From Proteromonas lacertae (Eukaryota > Sar > Bigyra > Opalinata > Proteromonadidae): 64,000 bases of DNA. Where the stretch lies: the NCBI GenBank assembly GCA_002245135.1, contig NGBS01000891.1, positions 37,372 through 101,371 on the forward strand. The letters run 5' to 3'. The translations under genes were made by a program, and so were the position numbers. Shown piece by piece: positions 1-9,864 of the stretch (position 1 is its first letter; each line of letters begins with the position of its first letter). The notes under the pieces are model-generated. The model was given only the letters and a program-made list of their open reading frames with translations. It was not told the origin of the DNA and made no database searches.

Positions 1-132
1 TTCTTGTTGTATTGTATTACGTACAAGCATTGTATTTTGGAAATAATAAAATTAGTGATATAATACCATAATTGATTATTTTTTTTAATATTTGGTACAT
101 TATACCGTTTCATTTTCGGTTTTACATTCAGA

Positions 133-1370
133 ATGAATTCTGAAGAAATTATAAGCACTTACGTATGATTTTGTTTGCTTATTTTTTATAGATTGATGCA
201 TACAACTATTATTTATCACATACTACGAGCAGACCTCGAAATTATTTGTTAATCCAATTAGACAAACAAATCAATCCAATTTTGGACGAATTATATTGTA
301 TATTGCTTATTATATTTTATATTAGTAAATAATTACGAAATATCTGAATGGGAAGGCTTTTTTCTGAAATTATGGTCAGGATATACAGAACAACCATATA
401 TGCCAGTAGCATTCTTGTTGACTGAACTAAATTTGTTAGATGTTCCTTTTTTAAGTAATTTTTTCGCACCAAGGAGTATTTTTCTTAATTTATTGTAGAC
501 GGTGCACTTGATGTTAATGATTTTATAGAATTCGTATGTATATTTGGATTTTATCCTTCAGATTGCATGTTTCCTAGTATACTTTTTTAAAATTATTTTT
601 ATACTGTAGTTGCATTAAGCATCTGTGGTGTAAATAGCAACAGAATAATCTCTGATGTATAATCATTATAATATCTATTTTTTAATAGTCAAAAGTAATA
701 AGTGTACTTAAATGTTTAAATGTGTATGACGCATATAGTATAACAGTTGTTGCTTGGTTAGATAAAGTAGTGAGAGTTGATCAGAATTATATTTCAATGA
801 GTGACTTTCTAAGTTTCATGCAAAAAGAAAATATTATGGAAACTCCATTATATATGATAAGATGTTCCATCATTCAACATATAATAGGAATGAAAGAATA
901 TAACATTATAAAGAAAAGAATTAATTACTATACTTCTAATAGAAGTGTAGAAGCGCCAATACCTAAAGAAGGATGTTTTGAGGATGTATTTAGACATTTT
1001 ATTTCTCATAAACCCAATCCATATTACTACGATCATAAACCGTATAATAGAAATATAAGTGATTATAATTCTACACTTGTTAATGTAAGAAAGAGATTTG
1101 GTTATAGTTATAGACCTACTAAAGAAGTCTACCAATACATTAAAGAGTGCTCATTCCTTAAGATCATTGAAAGTAAAATCAAATAGTAGCAATCTGTTAG
1201 TAACAATATCCAATCATATTAATAGTAATCGTTTATCCAATCATAATTCAGGAACTGCAAATAAGTTATCTTCAACTATCTCTGATCATTACAGATTTAT
1301 GTACAATCATGAAAGTATAATAAAAAAATCTACAGTAGTTCCTGTGTGTGAAACTTCTGCTAATAATTAA
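133..1370 (+). CDS. EF-hand-like protein, tandem paralog 1
   Basis: Multi-exon gene starting MNSEEIISTY. Short introns (for example 163-191) join exons that read on through LNNYEISEWEGFFLKLW, then FFAPRNGALDVNDFIEFVC, then VISVLKCLNVYDAYSITVVA, and a basic segment ending in KRFGYSYRP and a Ser/Asn-rich tail. The segment with D, G and D residues before DFIEF looks like a degenerate EF-hand, and a second helix pair follows around residues 150-190, so calcium binding is possible but not shown. The gene just downstream is a clear paralog with introns at matching places (after ..LY and within FAP). The last join, near 1127-1145, needs either a 19-nt intron starting GTCTAC or a frame slip; I prefer the intron only weakly. 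No named family recognised. Confidence 0.65.
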
Positions 1371-1757
1371 GTATTTATTTATTTATATATAACATTTTCA
1401 TAATTAATGGTGTAATTGATATATTTCTTATGTGAATTGTATTGATTGTTATAAAAATGAAGAAAGTATAAACAACATCAACAGAAATCTTCCATTTAAT
1501 ATAATAATATATTTATAATACAAATATTAACGTTATCAATAATAATCTGTGTATATAATTAAAGGATCAAGAAATTGATAAAACAATACTCACAGAATAA
1601 TTATATAGGCACTTTTCTATCACACAACAATAAAAACAAAAAGATTTTAGAATTATTAACCATGTTACTATTCTATTATAGACAAAAAATGGTAAATGAA
1701 TTTCAACGAAAAGCTTGAACTTCAAATTGCTCTATATTCGTTATTGCTCTATTCTTC

Positions 1758-3042
1758 ATGGATGAAGAACAGATGCATTTACTGGTATAATCAATCAAAT
1801 ATAATAAATAACGTAGAGGGATGGGTATCAGTATTTTGTTGGACATCAAGGATGGAGGCCATATTCTCATTTGTTGGTGAAACTAGAACCAGAGACTATT
1901 AGATTGATAGAGCATTTATATTGTATAATTTAGTTTTATTAATGATAGTAAATAATTATGAAATTTCTGAGTGGGAAGGATATTTTCTCACTCTATGGTC
2001 TTCTCAACCTGATATTGACTATATATCATCAAGAAAACTACTTACAAGGCTTGGTGTTGCTGATATACCTTTATATGACACATTCTTTGCTCCTTTTCGT
2101 ATATTTATTATTGTGTTACTATATATCAATAGAAGGACATGTGTCTATTTCAGTATTTATCGAATTTTTGTGTACTTTTGCTTTCTTCACTATTAATCAA
2201 TTATTACCACGTATATATAATAATTATATTAAATAGTGGTATTATCAATGTCAAATATAAAAAGCAATAAATTAATTACAGACGATCAAGTACTTAGTTT
2301 CTTCAGATCATTGAATTTAATCCACCCAAAAAGTTGTGAGATAGCCACTTGGTTAAATCATGTCCAAAGAGATAAAAATGGATATATCAGTCTATCAACA
2401 TTCAATGATTTTGTTTTAAGAGATTTATCATTGATATATCCTTTATGCACAATAAAAACCCGTTTAATAGAAACAATAATTGGTGAAAGTGAATTTAGTC
2501 ATATTGTGCAAAGACAACAGTATTATAATGAAAAAGAAAAGAATGAAACTGCAAAACCTCCTCCAGAAGGATGTTGTAATAAAATTGGTCGTTTCATTAC
2601 ACATAAACCTCCTTTATTATATTACAATTATAGACCTCAAGCTGAAGCATCCATTGACTTAGCATTATATTATTTAAGAACGAAATTTGGTTATAGTGTC
2701 AGACCTCATAGAGTAAGTTCAGCTTCATTATCACTATCTATTACTAAGAAACGAAGTATAAAGAATGAAATGAGTAATTCATTATGTAGAGATAATAATA
2801 AAATCAGTAGTCGTGTAAAATTGAGTGTAAATAATTTACCTGCTACTAGTAGCAACTATCATTTCTCATCTCAATGTATTCAGAATAACAATTCTTTAAC
2901 TCCAACCACCACTACTCCAGTAACAGTACCACAAACAGCAAATTCTAATAGAAATAGTAATATAATTATTCCTAAGAAGAGTGTGTTTGAATCTATGTCA
3001 AATAGGAATTTGAATTCTATTGAAGTGAAATGTAAACCTTGA
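1758..3042 (+). CDS. EF-hand-like protein, tandem paralog 2
   Basis: Starts MDEEQMHLL, with introns at about 1785-1816, 1921-1946, 2099-2131 and 2211-2236 that all splice in frame. The protein has the same order as its upstream paralog: LNNYEISEWEGYF, a KLLTRLGVADIPLYDTFFAP block, an EF-hand-like GHVSISVFIEFLC, then DDQVLSFFRSLNLIHP, a KNGYISLSTFNDFV loop (D, N, G and S in calcium-loop-like positions), a cluster PPPEGC, THKPPLLYYNYRP and KFGYSVRPHR. The last 100 residues are Ser/Asn/Thr-rich and probably disordered. Function is not known. The conserved HKPxxxYYxxxP block shared by both copies is a useful family signature. Confidence 0.75.
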
Positions 3043-3280
3043 TAGTAAATATTCTATGATATTGGATTTATTTAATATTATTTAATCGTTGTATGTAAAT
3101 ATTTTAATTGATTTGAAATATTAAATTTAAATAATTATTGTTGAATCTTTTTTTTTAGGGTATAAAAACATAAATAGTGTTACTATCTATTGTATATTGA
3201 TTAAGTAAAGAAATTGAAAATTTTAAAACATTGTAACGAATATATTTACGAAAATTAATTGGATTTTTTTTTAATTCATC

Positions 3281-4219
3281 ATGAAGAAGATATATGCTGT
3301 TTTTTCGTATATAATATATATACTTGTAGTGATATACATGGGAATTTTGATATTTTAGACGCTATGGTTTCTTATTTCAAAGATAATTTGAAGGACTATC
3401 CGTATATATAAAATTTTGATATAAATGAATCATAGCTTGGATGGAGTTATATGTTTAGGAGATTTTTCTAATTTGCATAATGATAATCCAACTGATCCAA
3501 AGAGAGCAGAATTAGAAGATGTATATCATAAGACTATAGAAAAATTGAGAGAGTTAAATCCAAATTTATACTCTATTCCAGGAAATGTATGTTTTTCATG
3601 TATTAATGCCAATAATAGCATGATCCCGTAGAATACTATTCATCTGAGGATAGAAGCGATATAATTAATATCAATAAAAAGATAATATCAATAGAAAGTG
3701 AATTGCATATTATTGGTTTTGGAGGTTCAATTCCTGCTTATAAAGATGGAATAATGCAGTTTCCTGGTTATCCTTACAACACAGAAGAAGAATTAAATAA
3801 CGATTTAATACAATTAGAAGAATATATGAATCTACCAGGTGAATATATATTCTGTTGTCACTGCGGACCTGATCAATCAACCACTACATTAGGTTATTCA
3901 AAAGATCCAAATCAAAAATTTTCATCAGGTTCAAATTGTGTTAGAGAATTTATATTAAAGAATAAGAAAGTATATTTACAATGTTTTTATATAATATTAT
4001 TATTAGAATATAATAGTTGTTTTGCATGGTCATACTCATAAAGGTAGTTTTTATGATAGAATAGATGATATACCAGTTGGAAATATTGGAGTTGTATGTA
4101 AAAGTAGATGTGGTATTATGACAATAGAAAAAACAGATTCATGGAAGTTAAATGAACTTGTGACAATAGACTTCAGTAATTTAGATGATCCAATAGTTCT
4201 AAAGGTTTATACTAAATAA
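3281..4219 (+). CDS. Calcineurin-like metallophosphoesterase
   Basis: Spliced from five exons. The introns (307-329, about 3394-3427, 3588-3619 and about 3981-4014) are 23, 34, 32 and 34 nt. The joined protein carries the metal-binding signature in order: FSDIHGN (Asp and His), CLGDFSN (Asp), PGNHDP (Asn and His, formed exactly across the third splice), CCHCGP (His) and LHGHTH (two His, formed just after the fourth splice). This is the usual di-metal phosphoesterase set. The protein is about 270 residues with no signal peptide, so it is probably cytosolic, and the substrate cannot be read. That the motifs appear only after removing the short introns is good support for the introns themselves. 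Confidence 0.88.
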
Positions 4220-4501
4220 TTGAAAAATGATTATTGTAAATTTCAATTGTTATACTCTTTTTTATTTTCATAATTATAATCTTATAAACGTCATAATATG
4301 AATCATTGTTTTATTCAATTAGATTTCTATTAAATATCTGTTCAATAATTTGTGATTAGATTATGAATTGCAATTCCAACTATTGGAAAGATAAAATTTA
4401 ATAGAATTGTTAAAGAAGAAAAGAATCTATTTATTGCATTTGGTTGTTTTAAAAAGTAGAAAAAACATTACACAACTATTACTTTTAGACAACACCAACA
4501 T
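4220..4501. other. Short convergent intergenic stretch
   Basis: AT-rich 280-base gap between two genes that point at each other. No open frame or structured element was seen. It probably holds the 3' ends of both transcripts. Confidence 0.6.
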
Positions 4502-6850
4502 TTAAGAATTTAGTAATTTTTCTCTTTCAGCTTTAGCATCATCCATCTCTTCCTCTAAAGTCTTTTCCATATAGATTTGTTTGGGTTGAGTTTTAATATA
4601 AGCATTATCTACCCATAAAGGATTTAATTTTGCTTTTTTATCTTGTTTTAATAACGATTCTCTTGGATCACCATCTAATATCTTTCTTTTACCATTATGT
4701 TCTAAATAGTATTGAGTAAATGTACTACTTGGAATTTTCATTTTACCTACTTCCATCTCAGGTTGAATTCGTTTATTTTTATCAACATCATTCATATCTT
4801 TCATATAATCTTTTTCATTGTTAGGTTTAAACATAGGTAAAATATTTGGAGCGATTTCTTCATTACAATTATATAAATAACTTTCACTTTCTTTTATATG
4901 ATTGATTTCATTAGAAGCTAATAAAGCACCTTTCACACTATATTGAGGATTGAAATACATATGAATTAAACCATCACCTGTTCCTACACTTAATTGATTT
5001 AATTCATTATGCCAATATATTGATATTACACTTTCTTTACTGACATTCATCTCATAGATCTTTCCATCATCATTTTCATTATTTCGTAATACATCATAAA
5101 TCATTAATTTACCTACATCTCCTGCTTTTTCAACTGATGTTCCTGTTATTATTAAATTACCATCTTTATTCCATTTACAACTTGTTGTATCATGAATATT
5201 TGGAAGATTATTATAACATTTGAATATTTCTTTTGGATATCTTAAATCATATATTTTCATTGTATCATCATGACTTCGAATTAATAGTTGATTATTATTG
5301 ATTGGATTAACACTCACACAAGATATATATGCCTTATTCTCATTGTTTATTATTCGAATATCAGGTCGATAAAAAGATTTATTATTAGGATTCCAACAAT
5401 GGATTGAACCATCTTCACAACCAACTATCAATAAATTTCCTTCATTATTATATGTTATACAACTGGGACGAATGTTTTTATTTCTTTCATCTCGAACTTT
5501 TATTACTCTATTACATTTTAATTCATCAAACGATTTTTCACCATTTAAATCCCATATTCGAACTGTATAATCATTTCCACAACTACTACAAATATTTCGA
5601 TTATTCACATCCCAAACAACACCTATTACACTTTGAGTATGACCACAAGTTCGATTTTGATCAACTACATAACTATCACCTCTGATAAATGTAGTTATTG
5701 AATGACCATCTCTATCAAATATTCGAGGTCTAGGACTATTATTACATTCAATAAACATGTCACCATTAGGAGAATGACTAATACAATATATTGGATAACC
5801 TTCCTCAGGTTCAATCTCACGAAACGGATGAGGTTCACCTACCATTCCACCAAAATCCCATAATCTGATATAATTATCATAACCACCAGATACTAATCGA
5901 GCACCAGATTTATCCCAAGACAAACTACTCAACCATTTATTATGACTTTTCAATAATAATTCATGACTTACGGGTAGTTTATATTCATCAATTATTTCAT
6001 TCAGTATTTCTCTTTCTTTTTCATCTTCATTATTCATTATAGATTTTGATTCATTCTCATTCATTCCATCATCATCATCTTCTTCTTCTTCTTCTTCACT
6101 TGGTTTATTATCTCTTTCTGGTGATGGATCTCGTATTATATCCTTTCGAATGTCATTTATACAACTTAATATCTCTTTCTCTCTTTCTTCAGCAGTTTTT
6201 GATCTTTCTTCTCTATTCTTTACTTCAAATTGTTTGTAATATTCCATTGATTTATTTTTGTTCTTTGATTTACCAAATTCTGTAGGTAATAAACATTCTG
6301 ACATATTAATATCATCATCATCAAAAAATGAGACTTTCTCAGTATGAATTTTATATCGATATTCTTTACCACATTGTCCAAACTTGATTATATCACCATC
6401 TCCTAATACATACACTTCTCCTCCTTCTAATTTCCTTTCTTTATGTCTTCCTATATAGGTCCCTTGTGTGCTATTCAAATCTATTAAACATACTTCACCT
6501 AAACAATATAAATGAGAAATATAATATAATAATAAACACATACCATCATTTCTATGAACTATTACAGCATGTACTCTTGATATTGATTCATGATCTAGAA
6601 TAACATGAACCATATCACCATTTCTTCCTAATAATGTATATTTACGATCTGCTAATTGTATTACATTTTGAAGTTCATTGGATTTATAAACTTCAAATCT
6701 TACATTTTTATTCTTTTCTAAAGGATCACAAGACCTAATCATATAATCTAGAATGATATACCATTCAGGAGGTTCATAAATCGATGCTGCTCTAGCAGCT
6801 TTTGTTAATTTACTATCAGATGTTTTAAATAGTGATGTATTTTCACTCAT
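4502..6850 (-). CDS. FHA (NIPP1-type) domain fused to WDR70 WD40 protein
   Basis: Residues 1-180 match the FHA domain of the PP1 regulator NIPP1: YEPPEWY, KYTLLGRNGD, ISRVHAVIVHRNDG and LIDLNSTQGTYIG, which hold the phosphothreonine-binding Arg, Ser, Arg-His and Asn positions. A stop-free intron of about 48 nt near 6494-6541 (GTATGTG...TTGTTTAG) separates HRNDG from GEVCLIDLN. An acidic, charged linker follows. From about residue 300 the protein is WDR70: SGARLVSGGYDNYIRLWDF, CGHTQSVIGVVW, CSSCGNDYTVRIWDL, VSVNPINNN, GTSVEKAGDVGKLMIYD and GTGDGLIHMYFNP. It ends with the WDR70 C-terminal signature GDPRESLLK ... AYIKTQPKQIY. WDR70 is a nuclear protein linked to DNA-break repair and chromatin. 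In animals and fungi it has no FHA domain as far as I know, so this is a fusion, or two adjacent genes that became one. Confidence 0.88.
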   Translation of the reverse strand: MSENTSLFKTSDSKLTKAARAASIYEPPEWYIILDYMIRSCDPLEKNKNVRFEVYKSNELQNVIQLADRKYTLLGRNGDMVHVILDHESISRVHAVIVHRNDGMCLLLYYISHLYCLGEVCLIDLNSTQGTYIGRHKERKLEGGEVYVLGDGDIIKFGQCGKEYRYKIHTEKVSFFDDDDINMSECLLPTEFGKSKNKNKSMEYYKQFEVKNREERSKTAEEREKEILSCINDIRKDIIRDPSPERDNKPSEEEEEEDDDDGMNENESKSIMNNEDEKEREILNEIIDEYKLPVSHELLLKSHNKWLSSLSWDKSGARLVSGGYDNYIRLWDFGGMVGEPHPFREIEPEEGYPIYCISHSPNGDMFIECNNSPRPRIFDRDGHSITTFIRGDSYVVDQNRTCGHTQSVIGVVWDVNNRNICSSCGNDYTVRIWDLNGEKSFDELKCNRVIKVRDERNKNIRPSCITYNNEGNLLIVGCEDGSIHCWNPNNKSFYRPDIRIINNENKAYISCVSVNPINNNQLLIRSHDDTMKIYDLRYPKEIFKCYNNLPNIHDTTSCKWNKDGNLIITGTSVEKAGDVGKLMIYDVLRNNENDDGKIYEMNVSKESVISIYWHNELNQLSVGTGDGLIHMYFNPQYSVKGALLASNEINHIKESESYLYNCNEEIAPNILPMFKPNNEKDYMKDMNDVDKNKRIQPEMEVGKMKIPSSTFTQYYLEHNGKRKILDGDPRESLLKQDKKAKLNPLWVDNAYIKTQPKQIYMEKTLEEEMDDAKAEREKLLNS

Positions 6851-6942
6851 TTCTAAAGATGGGTGAATGAAAAGAAAGTCAGTTTTACGATAACCAGAAA
6901 ATTCATTTTGTTAATATTTTGAAAAATAGATAAATAGCAAAT
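6851..6942. promoter_or_regulatory. Bidirectional promoter region
   Basis: Only 92 bases separate the start codons of two divergent genes (the FHA-WDR70 fusion on the minus strand and the ankyrin-CCCH gene on the plus strand). Both promoters must lie in or overlap this stretch. No specific element was identified. Confidence 0.5.
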
Positions 6943-9716
6943 ATGAGTTATGATTATAACAATTATGTATTGCATTTATATCTATAAAATAGCCACAACT
7001 ATTGACATATGTTCAGAATGACGATATAGAATCAGTAAGAAGTCTTATAGGTATATTAGAAGTAATAAAAATCTTATAGAAAGAAATGAATCATCAATTA
7101 CAACATTTTTAGATCAACAAGGTCCAAATGGTGAAACTGCTGTTATGATATGTTGTAAAACTGGAAATAAAGAGATTCTATCATTATTCCTTTCATACAA
7201 TGTATGCAACTTAGAAATAATGGATTCACACGGACAAACTGCATTATATATATCATTTTTGAACAGAATAGTAATTTAAGGTTCTTTGATTCAATTATTT
7301 ACATTGCTTGCTATTGCGACTTTTCAGAAATAGTTTATATGCTTCTTCAATATAGTAGTTCACTTAATAGAATCATATTTCCTAGTTCAGTTACATCTTG
7401 TCCATTGTATTTTTTATTAATATATTTATAGACTTGCATGCCTATCAAATGAATCAATCGAATCATTAGAACTATTACTTAATTATGAAGATGATATATT
7501 ATTAAAATTTCAGAATCTATATGGAAAAGAACTATTAGATTATGCAATAGAATCAACCAATTTAAATGCAATAAATTTACTATTATCATATAGCGCAGAT
7601 CCAAATATAAAATCATATTCAATAAATAATAGTAATGGAATTCCACTAATATTTAAAGCAGCGTCAAAAGGTTATTATGATATTGTAATGTCTTTAGTGA
7701 AAAGTGGAGCTGATATATATCTTGTTGATGATAGGAAATATAATATATTAACTTATATAATAAAAGATTTAAATAAATTTAGTTGTCCTTCAATATTGGA
7801 TCATTTAAATACATTAATCAATTTGTATTTATTTATATAATTTATATTATTGTAAATAAATAGATGTGGCTGTGTAATACAAAGAGAATTCCTTCCATCT
7901 GATATATGTAATTATATAATAATGTGTTGCAATTTTTATAATAATGTTAATATAAATGACAGTTGTTGTATATATATATATAATATTTATATTATAGTTG
8001 TTGATTCATCTTTATTATCTGATGATTTCATTCCATATGGTCCACAACTGAAAGATATAAAAATAGAGAATATGATTCCCTTTTCACCATATTCTAATGA
8101 AAGTAAAAGTGATAAAGATGGAATATATAATAAAATATCAATGTATGGGACAAATGCAATGAAAGAACAACTGAAAAATGTATTATTTAAATATGTTATA
8201 ATGATGAATAGGTAAAATCTGAGGAGGAATATCAGGACTTGTATTACAAGTACGTTGAACAGACGGTTAAAGCATGTTTAAAACAAATAATAAAAGGTAA
8301 TATGTCCAATTATGTAAATATAGAAATATTTGAGCAAATAAAACAAAAATTCTTTGAATATATTAAACAAGATGAAAATGTATATTGGAGTGTATCAAAA
8401 TTTCCACTTCAATTGTCATATAGATTGTTATTAAGATATTTAGTTGTATAATAAGATAATTTATGTATATACAAATATAGAATGATCATGAATTTATCAC
8501 CGCAGTAATAGAGAATATAATAGAGACAGTATATAATGTTATAAAACAAACTCAACCAAAGCAGAACTTCACAAATGAACATATACTACTATCATATTTA
8601 AAAATATGTAAATCAACAAAGCAATATCAATCTCAAATAACTCAAATATGTTCATTGTTGTTATATGTATTGACATTATATATTATTATTATTATTATTG
8701 TAATGTATAGAAACGCATTTTGGATTATGAATATTTACATGATAGTGATCCATTGAACTTGTATATATCATTTTATAGTTGTTTACTAAATGAACATACT
8801 CTTTACAAGCAGAAAAAGATGGAATATCAAGAATTGAGTATGTTATTTTCTAGACAAGAGAATTATAATAAAATGATTAATTTATTTAATGATTATAAAC
8901 ATCAGTTAGAAATAATGAATAGTCATCTTAATTGTGTAGCAAATCTGTATAGAAATGAAAATAATAGTTATTTGAATGAAACTTGTAGACTTAATCAATA
9001 TGTATTTATATATTATTATTTATACAATATGTTAGTTTATATCAAAGAAACAAGAATATCAACAATCACATAGTTATTTGAAATCACTAGCTCAAGCAAT
9101 AGAGAATGAAAAATTAGAAAAAGCGAATAGATTGAAAGCACAATCACTAATAAATGATTTAAAAGCTAATGAAATAAAATCAACAATAGAGAAAATAGAA
9201 GCAAATAAAAGAGAAATAGTAAATATAAAATCAATAGATAGTTACGATGATGATAATATGAATAATAGCAATAGAAAAAGAATAGTTTCAACAGAAATTC
9301 AATCAAAATCAACAATAAATAATAATAATAATAACAATAACAATAATACAGTTGCTGCAGTTTCTTCTCGTTTTAAGACTGATATTTGTGAACATTTCTT
9401 AAAAGATGAATGTCACTATAATAAACCATTATGTAGATATGCTCATGGATTCTATGATTTACATTGTCCATATCCTAATGGTGTAGCTGTTAAAGGTTAT
9501 GATATTCATAAATACAAGTCTAAAAGTGTTTTTGAAGATTTATTCCAATGTGATTTGAAAAGTACAGAAATCCACAAGACATTTGCTTTTGTATTTCTTG
9601 ATGAGCCAGAAGATGTTGATATCATTTTGAAGTTTAATGACTACACATTTAGAGATGTTGATGATAGAGAATATACTTTGGAAGTCTTTCAACCTCCGCT
9701 CAATAAAGTAACTTAA
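6943..9716 (+). CDS. Ankyrin-repeat protein with CCCH zinc finger
   Basis: Many short introns. The first exon is MSYDYNNY, spliced (intron about 6967-7014) to NDDIESVRSLI. Ankyrin repeats follow: GETAVMICCKTGNKEILSL, SHGQTALYIS, LLDYAIESTNLNAINLLL, and IPLIFKAASKGYYDIVMSL with SGADIYLVDD. A helical middle part holds several exons (8000-8700). A charged coiled coil (9080-9240) and an Asn run precede a CCCH finger at 9388-9444: CEHFLKDEC...C...H, spacing C-x7-C-x6-C-x3-H. After it comes a folded 80-residue C-terminus, TFAFVFLDEPEDVDIIL. CCCH fingers usually bind RNA and ankyrin repeats bind proteins, so an RNA-regulatory adaptor is a fair inference. Exons were joined by eye, and the middle part (7800-8720) could instead hold a gene boundary. 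Confidence 0.6.
9317..9347 (+). repeat. AAT/AAC codon run (poly-Asn)
   Basis: A run of AAT and AAC codons encoding about ten Asn just before the CCCH finger of the ankyrin gene; typical low-complexity insertion in AT-rich protist genes. Confidence 0.8.
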
Positions 9717-9864
9717 AATAAAATGAAATAAATATTATTAAAGGAATAATAGTTGTTTGTTGATGATATTTTCATAATTACAGGTACTTGTAAATTTTGT
9801 AATTTTTACCACATATGAATCGTCATTCAATATAATTTCAAAATGAAGTATAAATAATGCATTT

